Shown: positions 1 to 5,811 of the stretch, piece by piece | Numbering within the stretch: the stretch's first letter is position 1 | Layout: every line of letters starts with the position of its first letter | Source of the DNA: Treponema sp. | GTDB taxonomy: Bacteria; Spirochaetota; Spirochaetia; Treponematales; Treponemataceae | Direction: 5' to 3' | Assembly: GCA_003447785.1 (NCBI GenBank) | Contig: DLYJ01000027.1 | Coordinates: 1-5,811, forward strand | Length of the DNA: 5,811 nt | The notes under the pieces: generated by a model | What the model was told of the DNA's origin: nothing | The model's input: the letters and a program-made list of their open reading frames with translations, nothing else | The model's database searches: none | Program-made: the position numbers and the translations under genes

Positions 1-1651
1 TGAGCTGGTTTCCGATTGTGTTTGACTGCTGTGCCGAGTCTTCGGAAAGTTTACGGATCTCATCGGCAACTACAGAGAAGCCTTTTCCGGCTTCGCCTGC
101 GTGTGCAGCTTCGATGGCCGCATTCATTGCAAGGAGGTTTGTCTGATCCGCAATCGAAGAAATGATTGTGTTGGCATCCTGAAGAGTCTGGGAAAGTTCT
201 TCAATCCGTAAAATCTTTGTATTTACTTCATCCTGTTTTGCAACTCCCTGATGGGTCTTGTCCTGAAGTACCTTGAATGAATCAGAAAGTTTTGTAACTG
301 AATTATTCACACTTTCAATGTTACCAACCATTTCCGTTACAGCGGCCGAAGCTTCACCCACACTCTGTGTCTGACCGTTAATCATGTTTCCCAGGGAAGC
401 GATGTTTGCAGAAATTTCGTTAACCCTTGACCCTGTTTCGTCAACGCTTCCGGCCTGAACCTGAAGGTTGTGGTCCATTGTCTCGATGTTTCCGAGAATC
501 TGGTTAATTGCAAGAGAAGTATCACGTGCACTGTCACGCAGATTGTTTCCCGCGATTGCAAGTGTTGAATTTGAATTTTTTACTTCCCGGACAATTTCCT
601 GAAGTTTTTCAATAAAGTTATTGATACTGTTTCCCAGCGGAACAAAGAGCCGTGCAATAGGATCGATTCCCAGCTTGATGCGGCGCGTTAAATCCGCATT
701 TCCCGAACTCAAATCGTCTACGGCAAGTCTCATTGTTTTAACCTGGCCGAGAATGCGCACCAGAATGTAGATCATAAACCAGGTAAAGATGAATACGGCA
801 AGACAGATGAAGAACGGAACTGCCGCATTGGAAAGGAAATCCTTATGCCTCATAAGTGTAAACATTGCGATATGCCAGTTTACAAGTTTAATCGGGGCAA
901 GGATAAACTGACCTGTTACCATGGAAATATTTGTAATTTCATCCGGCACTACATCCTCTCCTTCAAGAAGAGGCATTTTCTCGTACAGATTTATTTTATC
1001 TGCAAGAATTGATGAATCCCTTGCACCTGTGATTTCCAGCTGGTCGTTGTAAAGATACATTTCGATTGAATCATCCAGTCCCGCGTACATCGTATTGATA
1101 AAGTCAGTAAGCGGAACACCGGTACCTACAATTCCCACCGGGTTTTTGTCTTCATCCCGGACTACCGCATTAAGCCAGAGGAAGGTTGCCTTGAGGGTAG
1201 GGTTGTAATTGATGTTAAAGTTATATTCCTCAGTTTCGTACATGGTCATGTTGTACCAGTATTCCTGAGGATCATCAGGATTAACGACATAGGCAAATTC
1301 CATGCCGCTCCAGAACTCTTTATTTGAATCTGAAACCCAGAAAACACTTTTACTCAGGAATGAATCTGAATAGGCTTCAAATTCACGGAAAGCCTGCTTC
1401 CTGTAGATTTCGTTATCCGGATCAATCATAAAACTTGAAATTGTCGGTGACTTCATCATCTGTCTTACAAGTGTAAGCTGCTGATTCATACTGGCGTTGA
1501 ATGCAAGGGTTTTCATTTCAACCTGATGAATCATGTTATTACGGGCATTTTTTCGGAAGGAATTGTGGGCTGCAATATTTACAATACCGGCGATAATAAG
1601 CAGAGAAATAAAGAGACAAAAAACAACGATAATAATTTTTTTTGACTTCAT
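1..1651 (-). CDS. Methyl-accepting chemotaxis protein with dCache-type sensor (3' end outside window)
   Basis: Membrane chemoreceptor that would bind a ligand outside the cytoplasm and control the CheA/CheW signalling complex. The frame is open from the ATG at 1651 to the window edge (550 codons); the C-terminus is missing. Visible order: short basic N-terminus (MKSKK), TM1 about residues 6-26, an extracytoplasmic domain about 40-270 resembling dCache_1 (WYN at 132-134, GIVGTGVPL at 173-181), TM2 about 276-300, HAMP about 299-350 (the stretch ending [11 protein letters not shown]), then a long methyl-accepting coiled coil. The signalling hairpin tip lies at 502-535, with [20 protein letters not shown] and [14 protein letters not shown]. 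The start is supported by GGGAG at 1661-1665, 9 nt upstream. It is divergent from the glycosyl transferase gene. The Arg and Asp typical of amino-acid-binding dCache domains seem absent, so the ligand is unknown. Family assignment is near certain. Confidence 0.96.
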   Translation of the reverse strand, partial: MKSKKIIIVVFCLFISLLIIAGIVNIAAHNSFRKNARNNMIHQVEMKTLAFNASMNQQLTLVRQMMKSPTISSFMIDPDNEIYRKQAFREFEAYSDSFLSKSVFWVSDSNKEFWSGMEFAYVVNPDDPQEYWYNMTMYETEEYNFNINYNPTLKATFLWLNAVVRDEDKNPVGIVGTGVPLTDFINTMYAGLDDSIEMYLYNDQLEITGARDSSILADKINLYEKMPLLEGEDVVPDEITNISMVTGQFILAPIKLVNWHIAMFTLMRHKDFLSNAAVPFFICLAVFIFTWFMIYILVRILGQVKTMRLAVDDLSSGNADLTRRIKLGIDPIARLFVPLGNSINNFIEKLQEIVREVKNSNSTLAIAGNNLRDSARDTSLAINQILGNIETMDHNLQVQAGSVDETGSRVNEISANIASLGNMINGQTQSVGEASAAVTEMVGNIESVNNSVTKLSDSFKVLQDKTHQGVAKQDEVNTKILRIEELSQTLQDANTIISSIADQTNLLAMNAAIEAAHAGEAGKGFSVVADEIRKLSEDSAQQSNTIGNQL

Positions 1652-1676
1652 TTTTTTATACTCCCATAATAATTTA

Positions 1677-1704
1677 ATTTTATACTGTTTTTTTAGTAAA
1701 TCAA
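1677..1704 (-). promoter_or_regulatory. Probable sigma-70-type promoter of the chemoreceptor gene
   Basis: Read on the minus strand, TTGATT (1699-1704) is followed after 16 bp by TAAAAT (1677-1682). The -10 matches consensus at 5 of 6 bases and the -35 at 4 of 6. Transcription would begin near 1670, leaving a leader of about 20 nt that contains the GGGAG ribosome site at 1661-1665. The region is very AT-rich, so chance matches are possible. I saw no sigma-28-type flagellar promoter, which might have been expected for a chemotaxis gene. Confidence 0.5.
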
Positions 1705-1741
1705 GTTTTTTATAACAATTTGTAAATATTTGAGCCCCATT

Positions 1742-1757
1742 CAAAGTTGAAACTTTG
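1742..1757. promoter_or_regulatory. Operator-like palindrome over the transferase promoter
   Basis: CAAAGTT (1742-1748) and AACTTTG (1751-1757) form a perfect 7-bp inverted repeat around a 2-bp centre (GA). It covers the proposed -35 box at 1747-1752 of the plus-strand promoter. Size, symmetry and position fit a binding site for a dimeric helix-turn-helix repressor. The alternative, an RNA hairpin, is unlikely because the 2-nt loop is too small and the site lies upstream of the predicted transcript start. The binding protein is not identifiable from this window. Confidence 0.45.
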
Positions 1758-1775
1758 CAAATAGTAAGATATGAT
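1747..1775 (+). promoter_or_regulatory. Strong sigma-70-type promoter of the WecA-like gene
   Basis: TTGAAA (1747-1752) and TATGAT (1770-1775) are separated by exactly 17 bp, and each matches the consensus at 5 of 6 positions. The transcript would start near 1782 and carry a leader of about 20 nt holding the GAGG ribosome site. The -35 box lies inside the palindrome at 1742-1757, so occupancy there should block RNA polymerase. This is the best-matching promoter in the window. Confidence 0.65.
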
Positions 1776-1791
1776 TAATTAAACTTATTTT

Positions 1792-1795
1792 GAGG
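1792..1795 (+). promoter_or_regulatory. Ribosome binding site that fixes the WecA-like start at 1802
   Basis: GAGG lies 6 nt before the ATG at 1802. A TTG at 1790 in the same frame would add four residues, but it overlaps this ribosome site and has no good site of its own. The ATG at 1802 is therefore the better start. Confidence 0.8.
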
Positions 1796-1801
1796 AATTT
1801 T

Positions 1802-2872
1802 ATGGAACTTGGAATTACAGAATATCTTTTGATTCTTCTTGCTTTAGTTTTGAGTCTTGCACTGGTTAAATTTTCAATTTATCTCTCCGCCAAAGAAAAC
1901 TGGTATGATCAGATTGACGCCAGAAAAATTCACTCGGGAAATATTCCGCGCATCGGCGGCTTCGGTCTGTTTTTATCTTTTGGAATTACATATTCAATTT
2001 ATAAATTCTTAAAAAAAGATCTGGATTTTACGGTTCTTCCCATTCTGCTGGGAGGCTTTTGTATCTGGCTTTACGGTATTATTGACGATTTTAAAAACTT
2101 GCGCGCAAGACTTAAGTTTGTAATTCAAATCCTTGTAATCGCAGCTGTTGTTTACTTTAGTCCATACTACCTCAAGAACATTCTCGGATTGCAGCTTCCT
2201 GTATGGTTTGGAAAGGCAGTCACATTCTTCTGGATTCTTCTCCTTATAAATGCCTTTAACCTTATTGACGGTATCGACTGGCTCTGTTCTGGAATTACAC
2301 TGCTTTCCGTTCTGACTCTTTCATTCATCTTTGCCAAGGCAAATTCAAATATTTTTGTTTCCCTCATGTTCCTCAGTGCAAGTATTCTGGGCTTTATGTA
2401 TTTTAACAAGCCGGATGCCAAAATCTTTCTCGGGGACGGAGGAAGCCAGACTCTCGGCTATTGTGTTGCGGTCCTTCCGCTTTTGTATGAAGATGCAAGC
2501 CTGATGTATAACAAGATTCTCGTAATGGTTCTTTTCGCCGCTATTCCTGTAACGGATGTAATCGCGGCAATCTGGCGCCGTATCAGGGACAAACGTTCAA
2601 TTTTTTCTACAGACCGTGCCCACATTCATCACAAGCTTCTCAACATAGGCTTTTCAAAAAGAAGTGCCCTGTTCTATCTTCTTGTCCTGCAGTTTTTGAT
2701 CTGCGCATCTGTATTTGTAAGTATTGTTTTAAGAAGCACTGAATCTAAAACCCTGCTGGTTATTACTTTGATTTTTGTTGAACTGTTCTTTATTACAATT
2801 CACTATATCAACAGAGCCGTAAATTTAAAAATGAAGGGCCACCTTCCGGAAAACCCTCAGTCCGAGCACTAA
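1802..2872 (+). CDS. wecA: WecA/TagO-family polyprenyl-phosphate N-acetylhexosamine-1-phosphate transferase
   Basis: Integral membrane enzyme that transfers a sugar-1-phosphate (usually GlcNAc-1-P from UDP-GlcNAc) onto undecaprenyl phosphate at the inner face of the membrane, the first step of lipid-linked glycan assembly. The protein is 356 residues, normal for the family, with about ten or eleven hydrophobic segments. Family motifs appear in order: D39-ARK-H44 with PRIGG at 49-53, GIIDDFKNLRARLKF at 92-106 (catalytic or Mg-binding D95-D96), NAFNLIDGID at 150-159, FLGDGGS at 209-215, and DRAHIHHKLL at 271-280. The HIHH motif separates WecA-type enzymes from MraY of peptidoglycan synthesis. 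One oddity is Trp160 where DGIDG normally has a second Gly. The sugar cannot be told from sequence; WbpL-like or TagO-like roles remain possible. The manC gene nearby suggests a mannose-containing surface glycan (inference). Confidence 0.9.
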   Translation: MELGITEYLLILLALVLSLALVKFSIYLSAKENWYDQIDARKIHSGNIPRIGGFGLFLSFGITYSIYKFLKKDLDFTVLPILLGGFCIWLYGIIDDFKNLRARLKFVIQILVIAAVVYFSPYYLKNILGLQLPVWFGKAVTFFWILLLINAFNLIDGIDWLCSGITLLSVLTLSFIFAKANSNIFVSLMFLSASILGFMYFNKPDAKIFLGDGGSQTLGYCVAVLPLLYEDASLMYNKILVMVLFAAIPVTDVIAAIWRRIRDKRSIFSTDRAHIHHKLLNIGFSKRSALFYLLVLQFLICASVFVSIVLRSTESKTLLVITLIFVELFFITIHYINRAVNLKMKGHLPENPQSEH

Positions 2873-2904
2873 TTTTTGGCCTGGATTTGCAGAATTGAAT
2901 TATT

Positions 2905-3030
2905 TTATGCTGAAGCGATGATAAAAACGGAAAATAAAATTCCGGTAAAAATCAGATTGAAGGTAAGTTTTGCAAGTTTTAAATAATCAGCTCCAAAATA
3001 ATTTTCAACTTTTGCTATTAAAGCGGCCAT
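2905..3030 (-). CDS. Small single-pass membrane protein, 41 residues, unknown function
   Basis: I do not recognise this protein. The reading frame runs from ATG at 3030-3028 to TAA at 2907-2905 and has an unusually strong ribosome site: GGAGGAG (3040-3034), with GGAGG ending 5 nt before the ATG. This is the best Shine-Dalgarno sequence in the window, in a stretch otherwise without genes, so translation is likely. The first half (MAALIAKVENYFGADYLKLA) looks amphipathic. Residues about 24-41 are strongly hydrophobic without charges (FNLIFTGILF, then SVFIIASA), giving one transmembrane helix ending at the C-terminus. It converges with the WecA-like gene (32-bp gap) and diverges from manC. Possible roles include a small regulator of a membrane enzyme, a stress peptide or a type I toxin-like peptide; nothing here decides among them. 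No clear terminator follows. Confidence 0.7.
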   Translation of the reverse strand: MAALIAKVENYFGADYLKLAKLTFNLIFTGILFSVFIIASA

Positions 3031-3047
3031 CTTCTCCTCCTATAAAG

Positions 3048-3071
3048 CCTCGGCGGCAGCCGCGCGCCAGG
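3048..3071. repeat. GC-rich hairpin block in the leader of the small gene
   Basis: A nearly pure G+C stretch sits abruptly in AT-rich DNA. The arms CCT-c-GGCG (3048-3055) and CGCC-AGG (3065-3071) can pair as a 7-bp stem with a one-base bulge and a 9-nt loop. It lies 8 to 31 bp upstream of the small gene's ribosome site (nearest base 3040), probably inside its leader. No T-run follows on either strand, so it does not look like an intrinsic terminator. It could be an mRNA-stabilising structure or a copy of a short dispersed repeat; the latter cannot be judged from one window. Confidence 0.4.
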
Positions 3072-3084
3072 ACGCACTGAATTT

Positions 3085-3113
3085 ATTTTAACGCAAAAAT
3101 AAACACTTATCTC
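3085..3113 (-). promoter_or_regulatory. Weak candidate promoter of the small membrane-protein gene
   Basis: On the minus strand, TAAAAT (3085-3090) is a 5-of-6 match to a -10 box. The -35 position 17 bp upstream (GAGATA, 3108-3113) matches at only 3 of 6 bases. A start near 3078 would give a leader of about 48 nt that includes the GC-rich hairpin. The poor -35 makes this tentative; it could need an activator or could be a chance match. Confidence 0.25.
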
Positions 3114-3126
3114 AGGTTTACGATTT

Positions 3127-3168
3127 TTTGCAGGTATTAAAACAATTTTTTATTACAAAGCCTGCAAA
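3127..3168. repeat. 8-bp inverted repeat between the divergent small gene and manC
   Basis: TTTGCAGG (3127-3134) and CCTGCAAA (3161-3168) are perfect inverted copies separated by 26 bp of A+T-rich DNA. The centre-to-centre distance is 34 bp, about three helical turns, which would suit two protein-binding half-sites on one face of DNA. It could also fold as a loose hairpin. It lies between the candidate promoters for the small gene and manC, so it might serve either one. Confidence 0.3.
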
Positions 3169-3191
3169 TATGTCATTTTAAATTCAGGTGT

Positions 3192-3220
3192 TTGCATAAA
3201 AGAATTAAAATTACTAGAAT
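3192..3220 (+). promoter_or_regulatory. Probable manC promoter giving a leaderless transcript
   Basis: TTGCAT (3192-3197) is followed after 17 bp by TAGAAT (3215-3220), a 5-of-6 match to the -10 consensus. Transcription should begin 6 or 7 bases past the -10 box, which falls on or right beside the manC ATG at 3227. No purine-rich ribosome site exists between this box and the ATG, which agrees with a leaderless mRNA. The -35 match is only 3 of 6. Confidence 0.45.
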
Positions 3221-3226
3221 GACTTT

Positions 3227-4330
3227 ATGATTACAGATGTTATTATTATGGCAGGGGGCTTCGGTGAACGCCTCTGGCCTGCGTCGAGCCCATCACATCC
3301 AAAACAGTTTATGGCTCTTAACGACAATATTTCTTTTTTGCAGGACAGTCTCAGACGCTCACTTGCACTGAAGATTTCCGGCAAAATCATAATCGTTACA
3401 AGAAAGGACATTGAAGGCGAGTGTGTTAACCAGATTAAACAGCTTGCCGAAAGAAGCGATGACAGCGATGCAAAAAAACTCCTTGGCGAAACCATCGTTC
3501 TGGCAGAACCAAGTCCAAAACACACATCAGCCGCCATTATGATAGGTGTTGAATTATTACAGAAACTTGACCCTAAGAAAAAACATACATTCCTTGTTTT
3601 GACAAGCGATCACGTAATTTCTCCTGTCAGTAAATTTGTCAGCGATGCAGCAAATGCCGCAAAAGCCGCGCATTCTGGAAAGTTTGTCTGCTTCAGCATT
3701 GTGCCCACCGAACCCAGCACTGGCTACGGCTACATCAAGGCCGGAAAAGACCTTACAGGGGACGGTACGACTTTTGAAATTGAAAAGTTTGAAGAAAAAC
3801 CTGATTCAGCTACGGCAACAAAATATCTTGAAAGCGGAAACTACTTCTGGAATAGCGGAATGTTTGCCTTTGAAAGCGATATGTTCCTCAAGGAAATGTC
3901 TAACTGCACGCCTGAAGTTTATAACGCTTTTGCTCCTGTTCAAAACGGAAAAAAGCCCCTCCTTACCCAGAAAAACGGTGTTTACATCATAAAAAAGTGG
4001 AGCGAAATGGAACTTGCTTATCAGGATGTTCCGGGAATTGCAGTTGATAAGTCTATCGCAGAAAAAACCAAGTCTGCTGCTGTGGTAAAAGCAAGTTTTA
4101 ACTGGACAGACGTGGGCAGCTGGGACACATTCAGTCAGTTGTGTACAAATCCTGCCAACAACAAAGTAGTGGAAGTTCAAAGCAAAAACAACTTTGTTTA
4201 CAGCGATGTTCCTGTCAGTCTGTGCGGTGTTGAAGACCTGGTTGTAGTTGTAAAAAACAACAAGGTTCTGGTAATGAAAAAAGGTCAGTCCGCTCTTGTC
4301 CGGGATGCCGTAAAACAAATAGAAAACTGA
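3227..4330 (+). CDS. manC: Mannose-1-phosphate guanylyltransferase (GDP-mannose pyrophosphorylase)
   Basis: Cytoplasmic nucleotidyltransferase that joins mannose-1-phosphate and GTP to give GDP-mannose and pyrophosphate, supplying mannose for glycans. The 367-residue length fits the monofunctional form; the C-terminal mannose-6-phosphate isomerase domain of long ManC proteins is absent. The Rossmann-like domain starts with MAGGFGERLWP (8-18) and PKQF (25-28, signature lysine K26). Further motifs are TSDH (126-129, D128 the likely metal ligand; the family often has PADH), STGYGYI (164-170), FEEKPD (188-193), FWNSGMF (207-213), VDKSIAEK (273-280) and FNWTDVGSW (291-299). The last 60 or so residues look like the usual beta-rich tail. 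The ATG at 3227 is needed for the first beta strand; the next in-frame ATG at 3248 would remove it. No ribosome site precedes the start, unlike every other gene here. The transporter gene follows after 48 bp. Confidence 0.93.
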   Translation: MITDVIIMAGGFGERLWPASSPSHPKQFMALNDNISFLQDSLRRSLALKISGKIIIVTRKDIEGECVNQIKQLAERSDDSDAKKLLGETIVLAEPSPKHTSAAIMIGVELLQKLDPKKKHTFLVLTSDHVISPVSKFVSDAANAAKAAHSGKFVCFSIVPTEPSTGYGYIKAGKDLTGDGTTFEIEKFEEKPDSATATKYLESGNYFWNSGMFAFESDMFLKEMSNCTPEVYNAFAPVQNGKKPLLTQKNGVYIIKKWSEMELAYQDVPGIAVDKSIAEKTKSAAVVKASFNWTDVGSWDTFSQLCTNPANNKVVEVQSKNNFVYSDVPVSLCGVEDLVVVVKNNKVLVMKKGQSALVRDAVKQIEN

Positions 4331-4378
4331 TTGAATTGAAAAAGAATTTTTGATAATTTTATAGCGAGGTAAAAACAA

Positions 4379-5677
4379 ATGAAAAACATACAGAATAAGT
4401 GGATTCGTGGTGCTATCCCGGCTTTGCTTCTCCACTTTAGTATCGGTACCGTATACTGCTGGTCAATTTTCAGTCAGGAAATTGCAGATTATATCGGTTT
4501 TTCTAAAGGCGCAGTTGAATGGGCATTCAGTTTTGCAATCTTTTTCCTTGGAATGTCAGCTGCTTTTCTTGGTAATCTTGTTGAAAAAAACATCCACAAG
4601 TCTTCTTTAATTGCTTCCATCACTTTTGCTCTTGGTCTTGCAGGAACAAGTTTCTTTATCTATTACGGTGGAATGCATAAGGGCTCTGCTCTTGCACTTG
4701 TAGGAATTTACATAAGTTACGGCTTTATCATGGGTATCGGTCTGGGAACCGGTTATCTGAGCCCTGTTAAAACCCTCATGCTATGGTTCAAGGACAAAAA
4801 AGGTCTTGCAACAGGTCTTGCAGTTGCAGGTTTTGGCGGTGCTAAGGCTATCGCTTCTCCAATTATGACATGGATGCTTGCAAACCTCGGTGACGGCGGA
4901 ATTTACAAAATGTTCGCCATCCTTGCAGTTGCATACTTTATCATGATGATGCTCGGACACTTCCTCCTTGCAAAACCTGCTGACTGGGTTGAACCACAGG
5001 TTAAGTCAAAGGAAGAAGGAATTCTCGCAACACTCAAACGCGAACCGATTACTTCTTACATTGCAATCTGGCTCATGTTCTACATCAACATTACATGTGG
5101 TCTTGCAATCATCTCTCAGGAAAAAATGATCGTAAAATGTATCGGTCTTGCTTCAAGCGTAGGTATCATTTCTACAATCAGTGCAATCTTCAATGCAGGC
5201 GGCCGCCTCGGATTCTCTGCATGGGCTGATTACATGAAAGACCGCAAAACCGTTTACTACATGATTTTTATTCTTTCAATCGCATTTACAGCAATCGTAC
5301 TTGCAACAAAGGGTATCAGCACAGGTGCCGGAAATGCACTCCTGATTTTCTTTGTTCTGGCACTCATCTTTATCGTAAACGCAGGATACGGCGGCGGATT
5401 CTCTAACGTTCCGACACTGCTTTCTGACCACTACGGAATGGGTTCAATCAGTGCAATCCACGGAATTACACTTTCTGCCTGGGCTTTTGCCGGATTGAGC
5501 GGAAACCAGATGGCAAACTACATCGTAAGCCACACCGGTAATTTCATTACAAACGCACAGGGCGTTTCAGTTAACCCGACAGGCTACCAGAACGTACTTT
5601 ATGTAACAGGCGGTTTGTATATTCTGGCACTTTTGCTCTGCCTTTTCCTCGTAAAACCAACTAAGAAGGATAACTAA
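4379..5677 (+). CDS. OFA-family (oxalate/formate antiporter-like) MFS transporter
   Basis: Inner-membrane secondary transporter of the major facilitator superfamily, 432 residues with about 12 hydrophobic segments and a central cytoplasmic loop near 200-225. OFA-family features are GTVYCWSIF in TM1 (23-31), a long TM4-TM5 signature at 119-154 ([11 protein letters not shown], then [20 protein letters not shown]), NAGGR near 272-276 followed by WADYMKDRK (282-290), and [16 protein letters not shown] (338-353) before a Gly/Ala-rich TM11. Relatives carry oxalate/formate or pyruvate; the substrate here is not determined. R276 may correspond to the substrate Arg of OxlT, whereas the TM11 Lys appears to be Trp368 (alignment from memory). 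GAGG at 4366-4369 lies 9 nt before the ATG. The gene sits between manC and purC, with purC starting one base after its stop codon, so joint transcription with purC is likely. Confidence 0.88.
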   Translation: MKNIQNKWIRGAIPALLLHFSIGTVYCWSIFSQEIADYIGFSKGAVEWAFSFAIFFLGMSAAFLGNLVEKNIHKSSLIASITFALGLAGTSFFIYYGGMHKGSALALVGIYISYGFIMGIGLGTGYLSPVKTLMLWFKDKKGLATGLAVAGFGGAKAIASPIMTWMLANLGDGGIYKMFAILAVAYFIMMMLGHFLLAKPADWVEPQVKSKEEGILATLKREPITSYIAIWLMFYINITCGLAIISQEKMIVKCIGLASSVGIISTISAIFNAGGRLGFSAWADYMKDRKTVYYMIFILSIAFTAIVLATKGISTGAGNALLIFFVLALIFIVNAGYGGGFSNVPTLLSDHYGMGSISAIHGITLSAWAFAGLSGNQMANYIVSHTGNFITNAQGVSVNPTGYQNVLYVTGGLYILALLLCLFLVKPTKKDN

Positions 5678-5678
5678 G

Positions 5679-5811
5679 ATGAAAAAAATTATCAGCGGAA
5701 AAGTCCGCGAAGTTTATGATCTTGAAGACGGAAGAATGGTTATCGTTACAACTGACCGTATCAGTGCATTTGATGTAATTCTTCCTACAATGATTACAGA
5801 CAAGGGCAAGG
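5679..5811 (+). CDS. purC: SAICAR synthetase, 5' end only (phosphoribosylaminoimidazole-succinocarboxamide synthase)
   Basis: Purine-biosynthesis enzyme that uses ATP to join aspartate to CAIR, giving SAICAR, in the cytoplasm. Only the first 44 codons are in the window. They carry the family's N-terminal hallmarks: [10 protein letters not shown] (6-15), the glycine-containing ATP-binding strand, and TDRISAFDV (25-33), followed by [10 protein letters not shown]. The ATG at 5679 is chosen because it gives the standard N-terminus and follows AGAAGGA (5664-5670) by 8 nt; that ribosome site lies in the last codons of the transporter gene. The one-base gap to the upstream stop codon points to a shared transcript and probably to translational coupling. 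Whether other pur genes follow cannot be seen. Confidence 0.93.
   Translation, partial: MKKIISGKVREVYDLEDGRMVIVTTDRISAFDVILPTMITDKGK

Noticed and set aside
1533..1715. Plus-strand open frame of 60 codons
   Set aside because: It is antisense to the chemoreceptor TM1 region and runs into its promoter; no ribosome site or homology is apparent.
1790..1801. TTG start codon adding four residues to the WecA-like protein
   Set aside because: It overlaps the GAGG ribosome site that serves the ATG at 1802 and has no properly spaced site of its own.
2873..2904. Possible bidirectional terminator between the convergent WecA-like and small genes
   Set aside because: No stable stem followed by a T-run was found; only short AT-rich partial repeats such as AATTgAATT are present.
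3169..3180. Tiny leader-peptide-like frame before manC (ATG TCA TTT TAA)
   Set aside because: Only three codons with no ribosome site, and it lies upstream of the predicted manC transcript start.
3214..3537. Minus-strand open frame of 107 codons antisense to the manC 5' end
   Set aside because: It overlaps the unambiguous nucleotidyltransferase motifs on the other strand and has no convincing protein features.
3636..3992. Plus-strand open frame of 118 codons inside manC in another frame
   Set aside because: The manC frame carries all family motifs through this interval; the alternative frame has low-complexity composition and no recognisable motif.
4331..4378. Possible separate promoter for the transporter (TTGAAA at 4336-4341 with TATAGC at 4360-4365)
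   Set aside because: The -10 is poor and the spacing is 18 bp; in such AT-rich DNA this is not distinguishable from chance, and read-through from manC is equally likely.
3806..4435. Long minus-strand open frame of 209 codons
   Set aside because: It lies antisense to manC across its conserved motifs and into the transporter gene. The encoded sequence has no recognisable family character, so it is a shadow of the real gene.

Overview
The window holds six protein-coding genes of a low-to-moderate GC bacterium. The best guess is a spirochaete close to Treponema, perhaps a gut, rumen or oral species. This rests on protein style (a long dCache chemoreceptor with a treponeme-like signalling tip), AT-rich intergenic DNA and the gene mix. 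It is a judgement from memory, not a computed assignment.

Layout. Positions 1-1651 (minus) carry a methyl-accepting chemotaxis protein whose C-terminus is cut by the window edge. A 150-bp intergenic region (1652-1801) separates it from a divergent gene, 1802-2872 (plus), for a WecA/TagO-type polyprenyl-phosphate sugar-1-phosphate transferase. That region holds a promoter for each direction, and the plus-strand promoter is overlapped at its -35 box by a 16-bp operator-like palindrome. The 354-bp stretch 2873-3226 is not empty: it contains a 41-codon minus-strand gene (2905-3030) for a tiny one-pass membrane protein with a near-perfect Shine-Dalgarno (SD) sequence. Upstream of it lie a GC-rich hairpin block (3048-3071) and an 8-bp inverted repeat (3127-3168). 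At 3227-4330 (plus) is a monofunctional mannose-1-phosphate guanylyltransferase, which appears to be transcribed as a leaderless mRNA. After 48 bp comes an OFA-family major facilitator transporter (4379-5677). The 5' end of purC (5679 to the window end) begins one base after the transporter stop codon.

How the genes fit together. The phosphoglycosyl transferase starts lipid-linked glycan assembly, and the guanylyltransferase makes GDP-mannose, a donor for such glycans. The two are plausibly linked in surface-glycan synthesis, although the small minus-strand gene separates them. The OFA transporter (small carboxylates such as oxalate, formate or pyruvate) and purC are tightly spaced and probably share a transcript. 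No mobile element, CRISPR array, tRNA or rRNA was seen. I found no clearly novel multi-gene system. The least explained items are the small membrane protein with its structured upstream region, the leaderless manC start and the palindrome over the transferase promoter.
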